Below are positions 22,552 through 30,345 of a stretch of 64,000 nt of DNA, piece after piece. Source of the stretch: CALRQJ02 sp943370285. Lineage in GTDB: Bacteria > Bacteroidota > Bacteroidia > Chitinophagales > Chitinophagaceae. Made by a program: the position numbers and the translations under genes. The notes below the pieces were generated by a model. It searched no databases, was not told where the DNA came from, and was given only the letters and a program-made list of their open reading frames with translations. The stretch is taken from positions 240,745 through 304,744 of the forward strand of contig CALRQJ020000003.1 in assembly GCA_943370285.1 (NCBI GenBank), read 5' to 3'. Within the stretch, counting starts at the first letter, position 1. Every line of letters begins with the position of its first letter.

Positions 22552-22653
22552 TTAGTTAAACGTTGAGACAGCATACCATGCCCTGCTAAACAGTACATCC
22601 ACTAAAGGATTAAAGCTGTTGGCTTGTTTTATGTTTGATGTTGTTAGACGCAT
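22552..22653 (-). CDS. Putative leader peptide (33 aa) preceding hairpin T2
   Basis: The ATG-to-TAA frame encodes 33 residues starting MRLTTSNIKQ and ending YAVSTFN. Like the ORF at 22254-22397 it begins MRL and ends shortly before a terminator. Codons SRA (AGC AGG GCA) overlap the GCAGGGC antiterminator arm. It may be a leader peptide or chance; no homology is recognised. Confidence 0.3.
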   Translation of the reverse strand: MRLTTSNIKQANSFNPLVDVLFSRAWYAVSTFN

Positions 22654-22668
22654 GTATGATATAATTTG

Positions 22669-22735
22669 CTGTTGCAAAGTTGTAGTTTATTTTTTCAATT
22701 CACCAAAAATATTTTGTCAATTATTTTTGCAACAG
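22669..22735 (-). promoter_or_regulatory. Candidate promoter of the small-ORF/tRNA/AAA/rtcB locus inside a 10-bp inverted repeat
   Basis: Reading leftwards, TATTTTTG (plus 22704-22711) fits the TAnnTTTG -7 element, with a TTG at plus 22730-22732, 18 bp upstream. CTGTTGCAAA (22669-22678) and TTTGCAACAG (22726-22735) are perfect inverted arms enclosing it. Transcription would start near 22699, before the 33-codon ORF. Confidence 0.45.
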
Positions 22736-22948
22736 TGTTGTTGAAATGTTTAAAGTGCCTACAAATAAAGCGTTTCAAACGATTTGATGTTGAATAATTA
22801 AAAATTGTACTTAATCAATCTTTTTTTGATACTATTTTACTGTAAATATCTTTTCAATTTTTTTGTTATTTTACAAGTAACCAAGCAAAATCACAGCATA
22901 GTGTAACTTCTATCTTTCTTTCTTTTCCGACTTACCATTTTCTTACAC
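22736..22948. other. AT-rich spacer between the RNA-repair locus and the radical SAM gene
   Basis: About 210 bp of very AT-rich sequence with T-runs. It holds the 3' untranslated end of the leftward radical SAM gene and sequence upstream of the 22704-22732 promoter. I see no gene or clear hairpin terminator in it. Confidence 0.4.
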
Positions 22949-24058
22949 CTAAAATAATCTTCCTTGTTGCCCTGGTCTGCGAAATTGAGTAGTATCTAAA
23001 TCCCATCTTTCGGCGTTTAAACCATAGCGTTTATTACAGGCTGTAAATTGTTGTCGCACCAACTCGCTAATGGGACCTTCGCCACGCATTCTTATGCCAT
23101 ACCTGCTATCGTTTACTTTGCCGCCATGTCCGTGTTCTATTAAATGCCAAACCTTATCTGCACGGTCCGGAAAATTTTTATACAACCAATCATGAAACAA
23201 CAGTTTTATACTACCATTTAAGCGAATAAAAGTATATGCCGAGAAGCTTGCTCCATTAGCGGCCGCAGCCTCCATAATCTGGGGCATCTCATGTTCGTTT
23301 AATCCCGGTATCATGGGTCCCAACATTACCCCCATACGTACACCTGAATCGCTTAATGTTTTAATAAGCCGTAAACGTTGTTGGGCAGTAGTAGTTCTGG
23401 GTTCCATCACCCGTCGTAAATCCTCATTAAAACTAGTAATGCTTACCAGTATACTAATCAATTTTTTCTTGGCTAATGCTTGTATTATATCCTTATCTCG
23501 TAACATACCGGCATTCTTGGTAATCATGCCTACAGGTTGATTAAACTCGTTACACACTTCTAATAACTGTCTCGTTAATTTAAATTGTTGTTCTGCCGGT
23601 TGATAACAATCTGTATTGCCACTAATGCTGATGGGCATACAGTTCCACTTAGGGTGCATTAAAAATTGACGCAGTAGCGCAGGTGCATTTTTCTTGACAA
23701 TAATTTGTTGCTCAAAATCTACTCCTGCACTGTAACCCCAGTATTCATGGGTATTACGGGCATAGCAATAAATACAACCATGCTCACAACCCTGATAAGG
23801 ATTCATGCTGTACCACATACCCACATCCGGACTATCTACTTTGTTTACAATACTTTTAGCTTGGGCTTCTATATAGGTGGTAGCTTTATTACTTACTGTC
23901 CATTCATCTATACCTTCTACATGTTCTTGTACAGATTGGTGCGACAAAAAACGATTTTGTGTATTAAGCTGCGCTCCTCTACCTTTAAGATACCTAGCAT
24001 ACTCTAACGCATTTCTTGGTTTGGGTTTAGCATTAGGATTATCGTTCATGTTTTTCAT
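22949..24058 (-). CDS. PA0069-type radical SAM protein
   Basis: The 369-residue protein has the radical SAM cysteine motif CEHGCIYCYAR in NPYQGCEHGC, near residue 95. It has downstream segments SISGNTDCYQPAEQ, TKNAGMLRD and a GVMLGPMIPGLNEHE strand that match the PA0069/SplB-like family. These proteins bind a 4Fe-4S cluster and cleave S-adenosylmethionine; substrates of the PA0069 group are unknown, with a distant relation to spore photoproduct lyase. Leftward and 27 bp from the 2H phosphoesterase gene, so probably co-transcribed with it and the following hypothetical. Confidence 0.9.
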   Translation of the reverse strand: MKNMNDNPNAKPKPRNALEYARYLKGRGAQLNTQNRFLSHQSVQEHVEGIDEWTVSNKATTYIEAQAKSIVNKVDSPDVGMWYSMNPYQGCEHGCIYCYARNTHEYWGYSAGVDFEQQIIVKKNAPALLRQFLMHPKWNCMPISISGNTDCYQPAEQQFKLTRQLLEVCNEFNQPVGMITKNAGMLRDKDIIQALAKKKLISILVSITSFNEDLRRVMEPRTTTAQQRLRLIKTLSDSGVRMGVMLGPMIPGLNEHEMPQIMEAAAANGASFSAYTFIRLNGSIKLLFHDWLYKNFPDRADKVWHLIEHGHGGKVNDSRYGIRMRGEGPISELVRQQFTACNKRYGLNAERWDLDTTQFRRPGQQGRLF

Positions 24059-24085
24059 ATAGTAGCAGATAAAACGAATAAAGGA

Positions 24086-24730
24086 TTAAAATAATGCTAT
24101 TTGTAAAGCTTTGTTAGAGGGTTTATTTAATAAAGGAAAACTAGCCGCTACCTGATATTTTTTAGTTCCTATTTTTCTTTTTAATAATACAACTTGATGT
24201 ACCATGAAACCGGCTGAAAATGGAATATTACTATACTCCTGCCATGCTTTTTCAAATTGCCAAGGCAATAATTTTCTGGCAATAGTAAGGTGTGGTTCAG
24301 TAATAAAATGCGGTTTATTCTCTTTGTTTGGAGTTAATAAAGACTGAGCAGGTTTCAATGTTTTTACCAACTGAACTATATCGTTTTTTGTTTGCACTGC
24401 AGCATAAATTGTATGCGTAGGAAAACTGCCAAATTTTTCAATTCGTACAGAAAATGGAGCAACGGTAGCTGTTAATCGTTGTAGCATAGGAATAACTTTT
24501 TTCTCTAGTATATTCCATTGTAAAAAATTAATAAGTGTAATATGAGGCTTACTGTATAATGCTGAAGGACAATCATAAGTAGCGGCAAAGGACTGCTTAA
24601 TAGCCATTATTTTTTGATACACTGATTCGTCTGGCTGAATCACCAGCAAGTATTCGTTCATACCTAATGTACTCGGCATAGTAGTACTAGTGACCGGTTC
24701 ACTATTGCTAAAAGGATGTTGCATGCTCAC
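24086..24730 (-). CDS. 2H phosphoesterase / LigT-like protein
   Basis: The 214-residue protein carries the two H-x-T motifs of the 2H superfamily, HITLINF (about residue 64) and HLTIARK (about residue 150). The family includes 2'-5' RNA ligase (LigT/ThpR) and cyclic phosphodiesterases acting on RNA termini. Its overlap of 4 bp with the upstream hypothetical gene indicates one operon. With RtcB 3.5 kb away, an RNA-end role is attractive, but 2H proteins act on varied cyclic phosphates, so the substrate is open. Confidence 0.8.
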   Translation of the reverse strand: MSMQHPFSNSEPVTSTTMPSTLGMNEYLLVIQPDESVYQKIMAIKQSFAATYDCPSALYSKPHITLINFLQWNILEKKVIPMLQRLTATVAPFSVRIEKFGSFPTHTIYAAVQTKNDIVQLVKTLKPAQSLLTPNKENKPHFITEPHLTIARKLLPWQFEKAWQEYSNIPFSAGFMVHQVVLLKRKIGTKKYQVAASFPLLNKPSNKALQIALF

Positions 24731-25083
24731 ATTATTATCCGATTAATCAATGCCTCTTGTTCACCCACTATAGTCTTGTACAAACAAATAGAAGACAATT
24801 GTTCGGTAGCATGTGCCGTACTTACCAATTGTAATAACTGTGCAGCCGGAATATCAAAATGACTACGCCATTGGTAAAAGGTTTGGCACAACATAGCATG
24901 GGTTTGGCTTAAACTACCATCGCTCTGCACACACAAATGCTGCAAATGCCTAAACAAGATATTTTCTGCCTGCTCTTCGGCACAAAAACCGGCTAAAGCA
25001 ACGGTTCTGCCCGATCCCTTACAAGCTGCTATAATGCGGTATTGTTGGTGGTTTTTGCCACAGTTGAACGATTGTACTGTCAT
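24727..25083 (-). CDS. Hypothetical protein, 118 aa
   Basis: I do not recognise this small soluble protein. It has several His and Cys residues (CGKNHQQY, CKGSGR, CAEEQ, HLQHLC) but no clean metal-binding spacing, and is mostly helical in the second half. It overlaps the 2H phosphoesterase start by 4 bp, and its own start is 74 bp from the divergent umuD-like gene, so both share an intergenic control region. Confidence 0.7.
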   Translation of the reverse strand: MTVQSFNCGKNHQQYRIIAACKGSGRTVALAGFCAEEQAENILFRHLQHLCVQSDGSLSQTHAMLCQTFYQWRSHFDIPAAQLLQLVSTAHATEQLSSICLYKTIVGEQEALINRIIM

Positions 25084-25113
25084 AAGTTACTTTTTGATAA
25101 ACTAAATTTTGTG

Positions 25114-25125
25114 GTATAAAAATAC
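25114..25125. promoter_or_regulatory. Palindrome GTATAAAAATAC in the umuD upstream region
   Basis: GTAT-AAAA-ATAC lies 32 bp upstream of the umuD-like start, between divergent genes. A damage-response operator would be expected here, but the LexA-type box of this lineage is not known to me, so the assignment is tentative. Confidence 0.3.
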
Positions 25126-25156
25126 TAACTAATTTAGCATTTCAAAATTAAAATTT

Positions 25157-25645
25157 ATGGATAACGAAATAATACACCGAAGTGCCTACAGCGGCACAAA
25201 AAAATTTACGCAGCAACAAGTAAAATCGGCTAATGCCACCGGCTTTGGAGCCGCTGCTGATGATTTTATGGAACGAGGCATTGACCTCAACGAATGTTTG
25301 GTGATGAACAATCCGGCTACTTATTTTTTTAGAATGAACAGCGAAGCCATGACCGGTGCAGGCATTTTTGCCGGCGATGTGCTTATTGTAGACCGAAGCA
25401 TTAAAGCCACTAACGGAAAAATTATTGTAGCCGCCCTTAACGGTGAACTATTTGTGCGTCGGTTTCAACAGTATTTTAATAAAGCAACACTGAGTGCCGA
25501 CAATAAAAAATATGCCGACATAGAAGTAAATGAGTTTGCACAATTTATTAGTTGGGGCGTAGTAACCTGTGTCATCCATATGCTTGAACCGGCATTGGTA
25601 GCGTTTAATAAAAAGCGAACCAGTTTTACTAAAAGCGAAGATTGA
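25157..25645 (+). CDS. umuD: UmuD-like protein lacking the Ser/Lys catalytic dyad
   Basis: The 162-residue protein aligns with UmuD/LexA peptidase folds by TGFGAAADDFMERGIDLNE (cleavage region), FRMNSEAMTGAGIFAGDVLIV and GKIIVAALNGELFVRRF. In E. coli UmuD the catalytic serine is in GDSM; here the equivalent reads SEAM, with Ala64 at the Ser position. The catalytic lysine in TVKK is replaced by Arg (FVRR, about residue 101). The Cys-Gly cleavage pair is Thr-Gly. So self-cleavage looks impossible by the usual route. It is 111 bp upstream of umuC and presumably forms or regulates a Pol V-like complex. Confidence 0.85.
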   Translation: MDNEIIHRSAYSGTKKFTQQQVKSANATGFGAAADDFMERGIDLNECLVMNNPATYFFRMNSEAMTGAGIFAGDVLIVDRSIKATNGKIIVAALNGELFVRRFQQYFNKATLSADNKKYADIEVNEFAQFISWGVVTCVIHMLEPALVAFNKKRTSFTKSED

Positions 25646-25756
25646 AACAAGTAGTAAATAATTTAATATAACTGTTTATCTTAACGATTAAAATCTTTCT
25701 AACGCCGCCTCTCACTTTAGGGATTAAGGGCGGGGATAGGGGTGGGGGTTAGGGGT

Positions 25757-27037
25757 ATGAAAGCGATAGTAGATTGTAATAGTTTTTATTGTTCCTGTGA
25801 AAGGTTATTTCGGCCCGAGCTAGAAGGTAAACCCGTTGTAGTACTCAGTAACAATGATGGCTGTATCATTGCCCGTAGCGATGAAGCCAAAGCATTAGGC
25901 GTTGGTATGGCTGGTCCGTATTTTAAAGCAAAACCCATTATTGAAAAACATAACGTAACCGTATTCTCTAGCAATTATAATTTATATGGCGATTTAAGTT
26001 GGCGGGTAATGGAAACCCTACGACAGTTAGTAGGCGAAGAAAATGTAGAAGTGTATAGTGTAGACGAAGCTTTTCTCGATCTTGATTTCATCGCAAAAAC
26101 CAATCTGCATGATTTTGCGCTGCACATTAGAGAAACTGTTGAAACATGGACGGGTATTAAAGTATCGGTAGGTGTTGCATCAACAAAAGTATTGGCTAAA
26201 GTAGCCAACCGTTTGGCAAAGAAAAATAAAGTAGATACTAATTGTGTAATGGTGCTGCATGATAAAGCTGCTATTCAAGATGCATTAAAAAAAACAATGG
26301 TAGATGATGTGTGGGGAATAGGTTATCAGTATGCCGAAAAACTAAAACGCTTTCAATTTTATACCGCTTACGACCTAAGCCTGAAAACCACTGCTTGGGC
26401 AAGTAAAAACCTTGGTGGTGTAGTAGGAGCAAGGTTGGTAAGAGAATTAAGAGGCGAACTTAGTTCTGCCATGGAAGAACAACTGACCGAGAAAAAAATG
26501 ATTGCTACCACCCGAATGTTTGGCGAACCGGTAACCGATTTAAAAAGTATCAAAGAGGCTGTTGCTACTTATGTATCTCGAGCAGCAGAAAAACTTCGGC
26601 GACAATATGGTGCCGCTAAAACCATCAGTGTATTTCTAGTGGCAAAAGCAGTTAACGATACAGCTACATTCAATAGAGGTATTGCCAATAGTAGCTATAT
26701 CACTTTGCCTATGGCAACATCGGCCACTAACGAACTCATTAAGCCGGCATTGGTATTAGCAGAACGCTTATTTGAGAATGGCACTGTGTACAAAAAGGCC
26801 GGTGTTACACTTAGTCATATTGTACCCGATACGGCTATACAGGGTAATTTATTTCTGTCTGATACCAATAATAGAAGAAAATTATTGATGGATATGATAG
26901 ACAATATCAATGCTAGTCAAAGAAATGATATTTTAAAATTTGCAGCTAGCGGTACTACCCGCAATTGGAAGATGCAACAAAACTTTCACAGCCCACGATA
27001 CACCAGCCGTTGGGAAGATTTATGCCTAGTTAAATAG
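25757..27037 (+). CDS. umuC: Y-family DNA polymerase V subunit UmuC
   Basis: I chose the ATG at 25757 (MKAIVDCNSFYCSCERLF) over an upstream GTG at 25742, because the family begins here. The 426-residue protein has the catalytic D6 and SVDEAF motifs, a VSVGVASTKVLAKVANR palm/fingers segment, the WGIGYQYAEKL helix-hairpin-helix region and the C-terminal little-finger and umuC-type tail. It performs error-prone translesion synthesis. The preceding intergenic region is G-rich (GGTGGGGGTTAGGGG). Paired with the degenerate UmuD. Confidence 0.93.
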   Translation: MKAIVDCNSFYCSCERLFRPELEGKPVVVLSNNDGCIIARSDEAKALGVGMAGPYFKAKPIIEKHNVTVFSSNYNLYGDLSWRVMETLRQLVGEENVEVYSVDEAFLDLDFIAKTNLHDFALHIRETVETWTGIKVSVGVASTKVLAKVANRLAKKNKVDTNCVMVLHDKAAIQDALKKTMVDDVWGIGYQYAEKLKRFQFYTAYDLSLKTTAWASKNLGGVVGARLVRELRGELSSAMEEQLTEKKMIATTRMFGEPVTDLKSIKEAVATYVSRAAEKLRRQYGAAKTISVFLVAKAVNDTATFNRGIANSSYITLPMATSATNELIKPALVLAERLFENGTVYKKAGVTLSHIVPDTAIQGNLFLSDTNNRRKLLMDMIDNINASQRNDILKFAASGTTRNWKMQQNFHSPRYTSRWEDLCLVK

Positions 27038-27977
27038 TCAACTAAACAAGTTGCCTTGATGATTAGCTGCGCTATAGAATGTGGGTTTCTGTAACTCTAA
27101 TCCGCAGGCGGTATTTATTTTATCTATCAAATAAACCGTTAACTCCGGCGAATACGTTTCATCATGCATATGCATAAAAAAATAAATTTCTTTTATGCCA
27201 TTCGCTATCCAAAATTGCATTCGCTCAATCCATGCATCTGTTCTTGTATAATCAGACGCATGTAAACTATTGCCTACATAGCGTATAAATGCTTTGGGAA
27301 TAGTGAGGTGCATATGAGCACAATCTCTTCTGCCAGCAGTATCTGTAATTACAGCACCCATATTATGGTCTTTTAAAAAAGAAAACAAAGCAGACCGTAT
27401 AGCCGGTTTACCAAACCAATCTGGGTGCCTTACTTCAACAAAAAAAGAGAGATCGGTTGGGGGAGAAGCTTTCACTCAACTGTATAAACACAGGGCCAAG
27501 GTATTGTTCAAATGCCATAATACCCTTTAAAAACTCATCAGTAATAAATCGTTTGTTGTGATTAAGATTACCCCGATGTGTAATACCTTGGTACATTTTA
27601 GGGCAAAACTTAAACTGCTTGCCCTCCGCTTTTTCTGCCCATTTAGCAATGCCTGCCGGACCATATACCTTATAATGTGTGGCGTTTAATTCAATACAAT
27701 TGTAATGTGTTACGTAATGTTGTAAAAAATCTTTTTCTTTTGTTTTAGGTGGATAAATCTTTCCAACCCATTCGGTTCTACCCCATTTGGCGCAACCAAT
27801 ATATACAGTAGGGTTAATTGTTTTTTGTCCAGACAAAACCTGCTTATTGAATACCGGTTCTACGGGTAAACTAAAGTCAATTTTATCTAATAAATCTGTT
27901 GCAACACGGCCAAATTCCATACAAGTAATTTTAGTAAAGCTAATTAAATAGAGTTGGATGATATACCTAGTCAGCAC
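27038..27977 (-). pseudogene. DUF72 (YecE-like) protein, broken by deletion and frameshift
   Basis: The N-terminal part (27435-27977) carries the DUF72 features IGCAKWGRTEWVGKIYP and HYNCIELNATHYKVYG and ends after FIQLSESFSPNRS. The C-terminal part (27038-27475), in another frame, begins at PPTDLSFFVEVRHPDWF and continues normally to HQGNLFS. Comparing with the family, roughly 15-20 residues that normally connect FSP to LPTDL are missing and the frame changes near 27450, so a small deletion not divisible by three is likely. DUF72 is a TIM-barrel family of unknown function. The start is probably the internal ATG before EFGRVATDLLD. It is convergent with umuC, which ends at 27037. Confidence 0.85.
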
Positions 27978-28067
27978 ACATAGGGTTCGTCTGGCTTATG
28001 ATTTGGCTTAGTATGGAGGACTATGTAAGATAAAAATTATAAGTAATTCAGAATTTTGTGATTTTTC

Positions 28068-28628
28068 TTAGTTATCATTAATTTGAAGTGAATTAAAAAT
28101 ACACGAAAACTCATCTCTTTTTTGTCCGAGCAACCAGCAGTTAATTTCAACTCGACATCCATTTTTAAGAAAAAAAGTTATACAACAATATGTACGATTG
28201 TGCTTTCCAAATTTTGTATCCGCAAGAAAAAAAGCAACATCTCTATTGCTAATTCTTTTGATTTTGCTGGTTTTTGCACTGGACTCATTCATTTTAAATT
28301 CTGAATACAGGGCGTTTAAATATGGCTCAACTAAATAATTATTGATTGATTGACGACGTTTAAAAATAGTCAATTGAAAACAATCAAGACTATCTTTACT
28401 TATTAGCATCGTGTTTGACATAATAGCTTGACTGAATATGCTATATTCGTTATACACTAAATTATTTGGTATAGATATTAAAATCTTTTCTTTATGAAAG
28501 GATGTATTAATCAAGTTTTCACTTTTGCATTTGGGTTCAAAATTTGTACAGCCTATCACAAAATAATTGAAGCAAATAAAAAAATAGAAGACTTTGTTCA
28601 ACTGCTTATTTAACAATTGGCGTTTCAT
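28068..28628 (-). CDS. Hypothetical lipoprotein
   Basis: I start at the ATG at 28626-28628 (MKRQLLNKQLNKVFYFF), as it begins a lipoprotein signal with Cys in VIGCTNFEPK; the frame is open further to 28784 but the extension looks non-coding. The ~186-residue product has several cysteines in its second half (TYCCITFF, NGCRVEINCW) and no domain I can name. Its base composition is more AT-rich than its neighbours and it lies next to the broken DUF72 gene, so it may be a recent acquisition. Function unknown. Confidence 0.6.
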   Translation of the reverse strand: MKRQLLNKQLNKVFYFFICFNYFVIGCTNFEPKCKSENLINTSFHKEKILISIPNNLVYNEYSIFSQAIMSNTMLISKDSLDCFQLTIFKRRQSINNYLVEPYLNALYSEFKMNESSAKTSKIKRISNRDVAFFLADTKFGKHNRTYCCITFFLKNGCRVEINCWLLGQKRDEFSCIFNSLQINDN

Positions 28629-28811
28629 CGATTTTTTTTTCTTTCTTATCGAGGGTCTTCGCAAGGGATCTCGAAGAAATAATGTTGTAATCCAAAATGT
28701 ACTCATGAAAAATGATCTCGGATATACAATACTTGGGAAATATTTTTCATGGAGCCTTGACTTTTTTCTCCACTTTTGTGTCAAGACAAAACTGGAATAA
28801 AACTTAGCTGC

Positions 28812-29444
28812 TTAAAGAATAGTAGCAGGTACTTCCGGCTTAGCATACGCAAATCGAGCAATCGGTTGCGTAGTATAATAGCCATCAATACCCAAAGAAC
28901 AAATACTTCCGGCTTGTTCTAATGGTATAAATCCATCTGCGGTAAGCAGCTTTTCATCTACCAAAACATCGGTAATTTCCCCAATCACTAAGAAAGTACC
29001 ATTATGGGTGATAGGTACAACTTCTACCAGTTTCAACGCATATTTAATAGTACTTTCTAACACAAATGGTGCAGCAATACCATCAATAAATTGTGGGGTT
29101 AAACCGGTAGCATCAAATTCACTTATGTCGCTAGGGTATTTGGCACTTGTTTGGTGTGCGGCAGCCACTATATTGGCATGTATATGATTGATGGTGTATA
29201 CACCAGTAGCTTCAATATTGGCTAAAGTATGTGGTGCGGCGGCCCTTGGTCTGTTTTGAAATGCAATCAATGCAGGGTCGGCACCCAAATGAATGATATT
29301 ACTAAAAATAGCCAAATTAGTTTGCTGTTGTTCATTGATAGTGCCAATCAGCGAAACGCTTTTAAATCCACTTAAAGTATTAATGAAATTAGCCCGATAA
29401 AATCGTTCCATCGATTGTATACGGTCAGTTGTAAAATGTGTCAT
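28812..29444 (-). CDS. Flavin reductase-like FMN-binding protein
   Basis: The 210-residue protein fits the flavin reductase-like split-barrel family: NTLSGFKSVSLIGT near the start, FSNIIHLGADPALIAFQNRP, an NIEATGVYTINHI strand and LVIGEITDVLVDE. Such proteins bind FMN and either reduce flavin with NAD(P)H or serve as small flavoproteins; the physiological partner is unknown. It appears monocistronic, with no strong terminator directly after it. Confidence 0.87.
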   Translation of the reverse strand: MTHFTTDRIQSMERFYRANFINTLSGFKSVSLIGTINEQQQTNLAIFSNIIHLGADPALIAFQNRPRAAAPHTLANIEATGVYTINHIHANIVAAAHQTSAKYPSDISEFDATGLTPQFIDGIAAPFVLESTIKYALKLVEVVPITHNGTFLVIGEITDVLVDEKLLTADGFIPLEQAGSICSLGIDGYYTTQPIARFAYAKPEVPATIL

Positions 29445-29496
29445 AGTGCATTAATAAGGATAAGAAATAAAAATGGTTCAACCCGGCAATAAAAAA

Positions 29497-29519
29497 GCCG
29501 GATATCAAAAATATCCGGC
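29497..29519 (-). terminator. Rho-independent terminator of the BI-1 gene
   Basis: GCCGGATAT (29497-29505) pairs perfectly with ATATCCGGC (29511-29519). Reading leftwards a six-base U-run follows, 20 bp after the stop of the gene ending at 29540. Confidence 0.88.
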
Positions 29520-29539
29520 CTAGAAAAAAGTGTTCACTA

Positions 29540-30295
29540 TTAATCTCTGCTAGCAATTTTGCTCAGCAAACGTAAAATTTCAATGTACAACCAAACAATG
29601 GTAACCATCAAACCAAAAGCACCATACCATTCCATAAACTTAGGGGCTCCCATTTCGGCGCCTTGTTCAATCATATCAAAATCCATAATTAAATTCAATG
29701 CAGCAATGGTTACAACAAACAACGAGAAACCAATGCCTAACCAACCACCTTCGTGTAAAAATGGAATATCAATATTGAAGAAACTCAATCCAAAAGCAAT
29801 CAAGTAAAAGAAAGCGATACCCATTGTTGCTGTAATCACCACGCTTTTAAAACGTTCGGTGGCTTTGATTACTCTAAAGTTATATAACAAGAACATAGAG
29901 ATGGCAACACCAAAAGTTAAGCCCACTGCTTGCATAATAATGCCGGGATAACTTTCTGCCATGGCAAAATTGATTACCGCAGAAATGCCGCCAATGAAAA
30001 AGCCTTCTAACAAAGCATACAATGGCGCTAAATAACCCGATAAGTTGGGTTTAAATGCTAATACAATAGCAACTACTAATCCGCCAATAGCACCGCCAAT
30101 CATCAACACATTAATGTCTTGACCATTATAAAAACGATACCAAGTAAATGCTGCCGATGCAAGCACCATGATAAATAGAAATCCAAATTTATTGAGTGTA
30201 CCACGAACGGTCATTGCACCATCTAAATTGGTGGCCATTGACTTGTTAAAGATTTTTTCAGTAAGTGTTGGGTTTCCTGATTTAAAAAATGCCAT
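29540..30295 (-). CDS. Bax inhibitor-1/YccA family membrane protein
   Basis: The 251-residue protein has seven transmembrane helices starting after a ~35-residue N-terminal segment with MTVRGTLNKFGFLFIMVLAS. The C-terminal helix contains FDMIEQGAEMGAPKFMEWYGAFGLMVTIVWLY in pieces that match the YbhL/YccA-like BI-1 group with its conserved Asp pair (DFDMIEQG). BI-1 proteins are pH-sensitive calcium-leak channels in some bacteria, and YccA modulates FtsH. Monocistronic with a strong terminator. Confidence 0.93.
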   Translation of the reverse strand: MAFFKSGNPTLTEKIFNKSMATNLDGAMTVRGTLNKFGFLFIMVLASAAFTWYRFYNGQDINVLMIGGAIGGLVVAIVLAFKPNLSGYLAPLYALLEGFFIGGISAVINFAMAESYPGIIMQAVGLTFGVAISMFLLYNFRVIKATERFKSVVITATMGIAFFYLIAFGLSFFNIDIPFLHEGGWLGIGFSLFVVTIAALNLIMDFDMIEQGAEMGAPKFMEWYGAFGLMVTIVWLYIEILRLLSKIASRD

Positions 30296-30345
30296 AATTG
30301 TGTTTTTAGTATTTCAAATATAGAAAAGAAAAGATGAAGCGTTTG

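Noticed and set aside
28630..28784. N-terminal extension of the 28068 lipoprotein gene
   Set aside because: The upstream codons encode a basic, low-quality sequence with no signal or similarity, while MKRQLLNK begins a lipoprotein signal.
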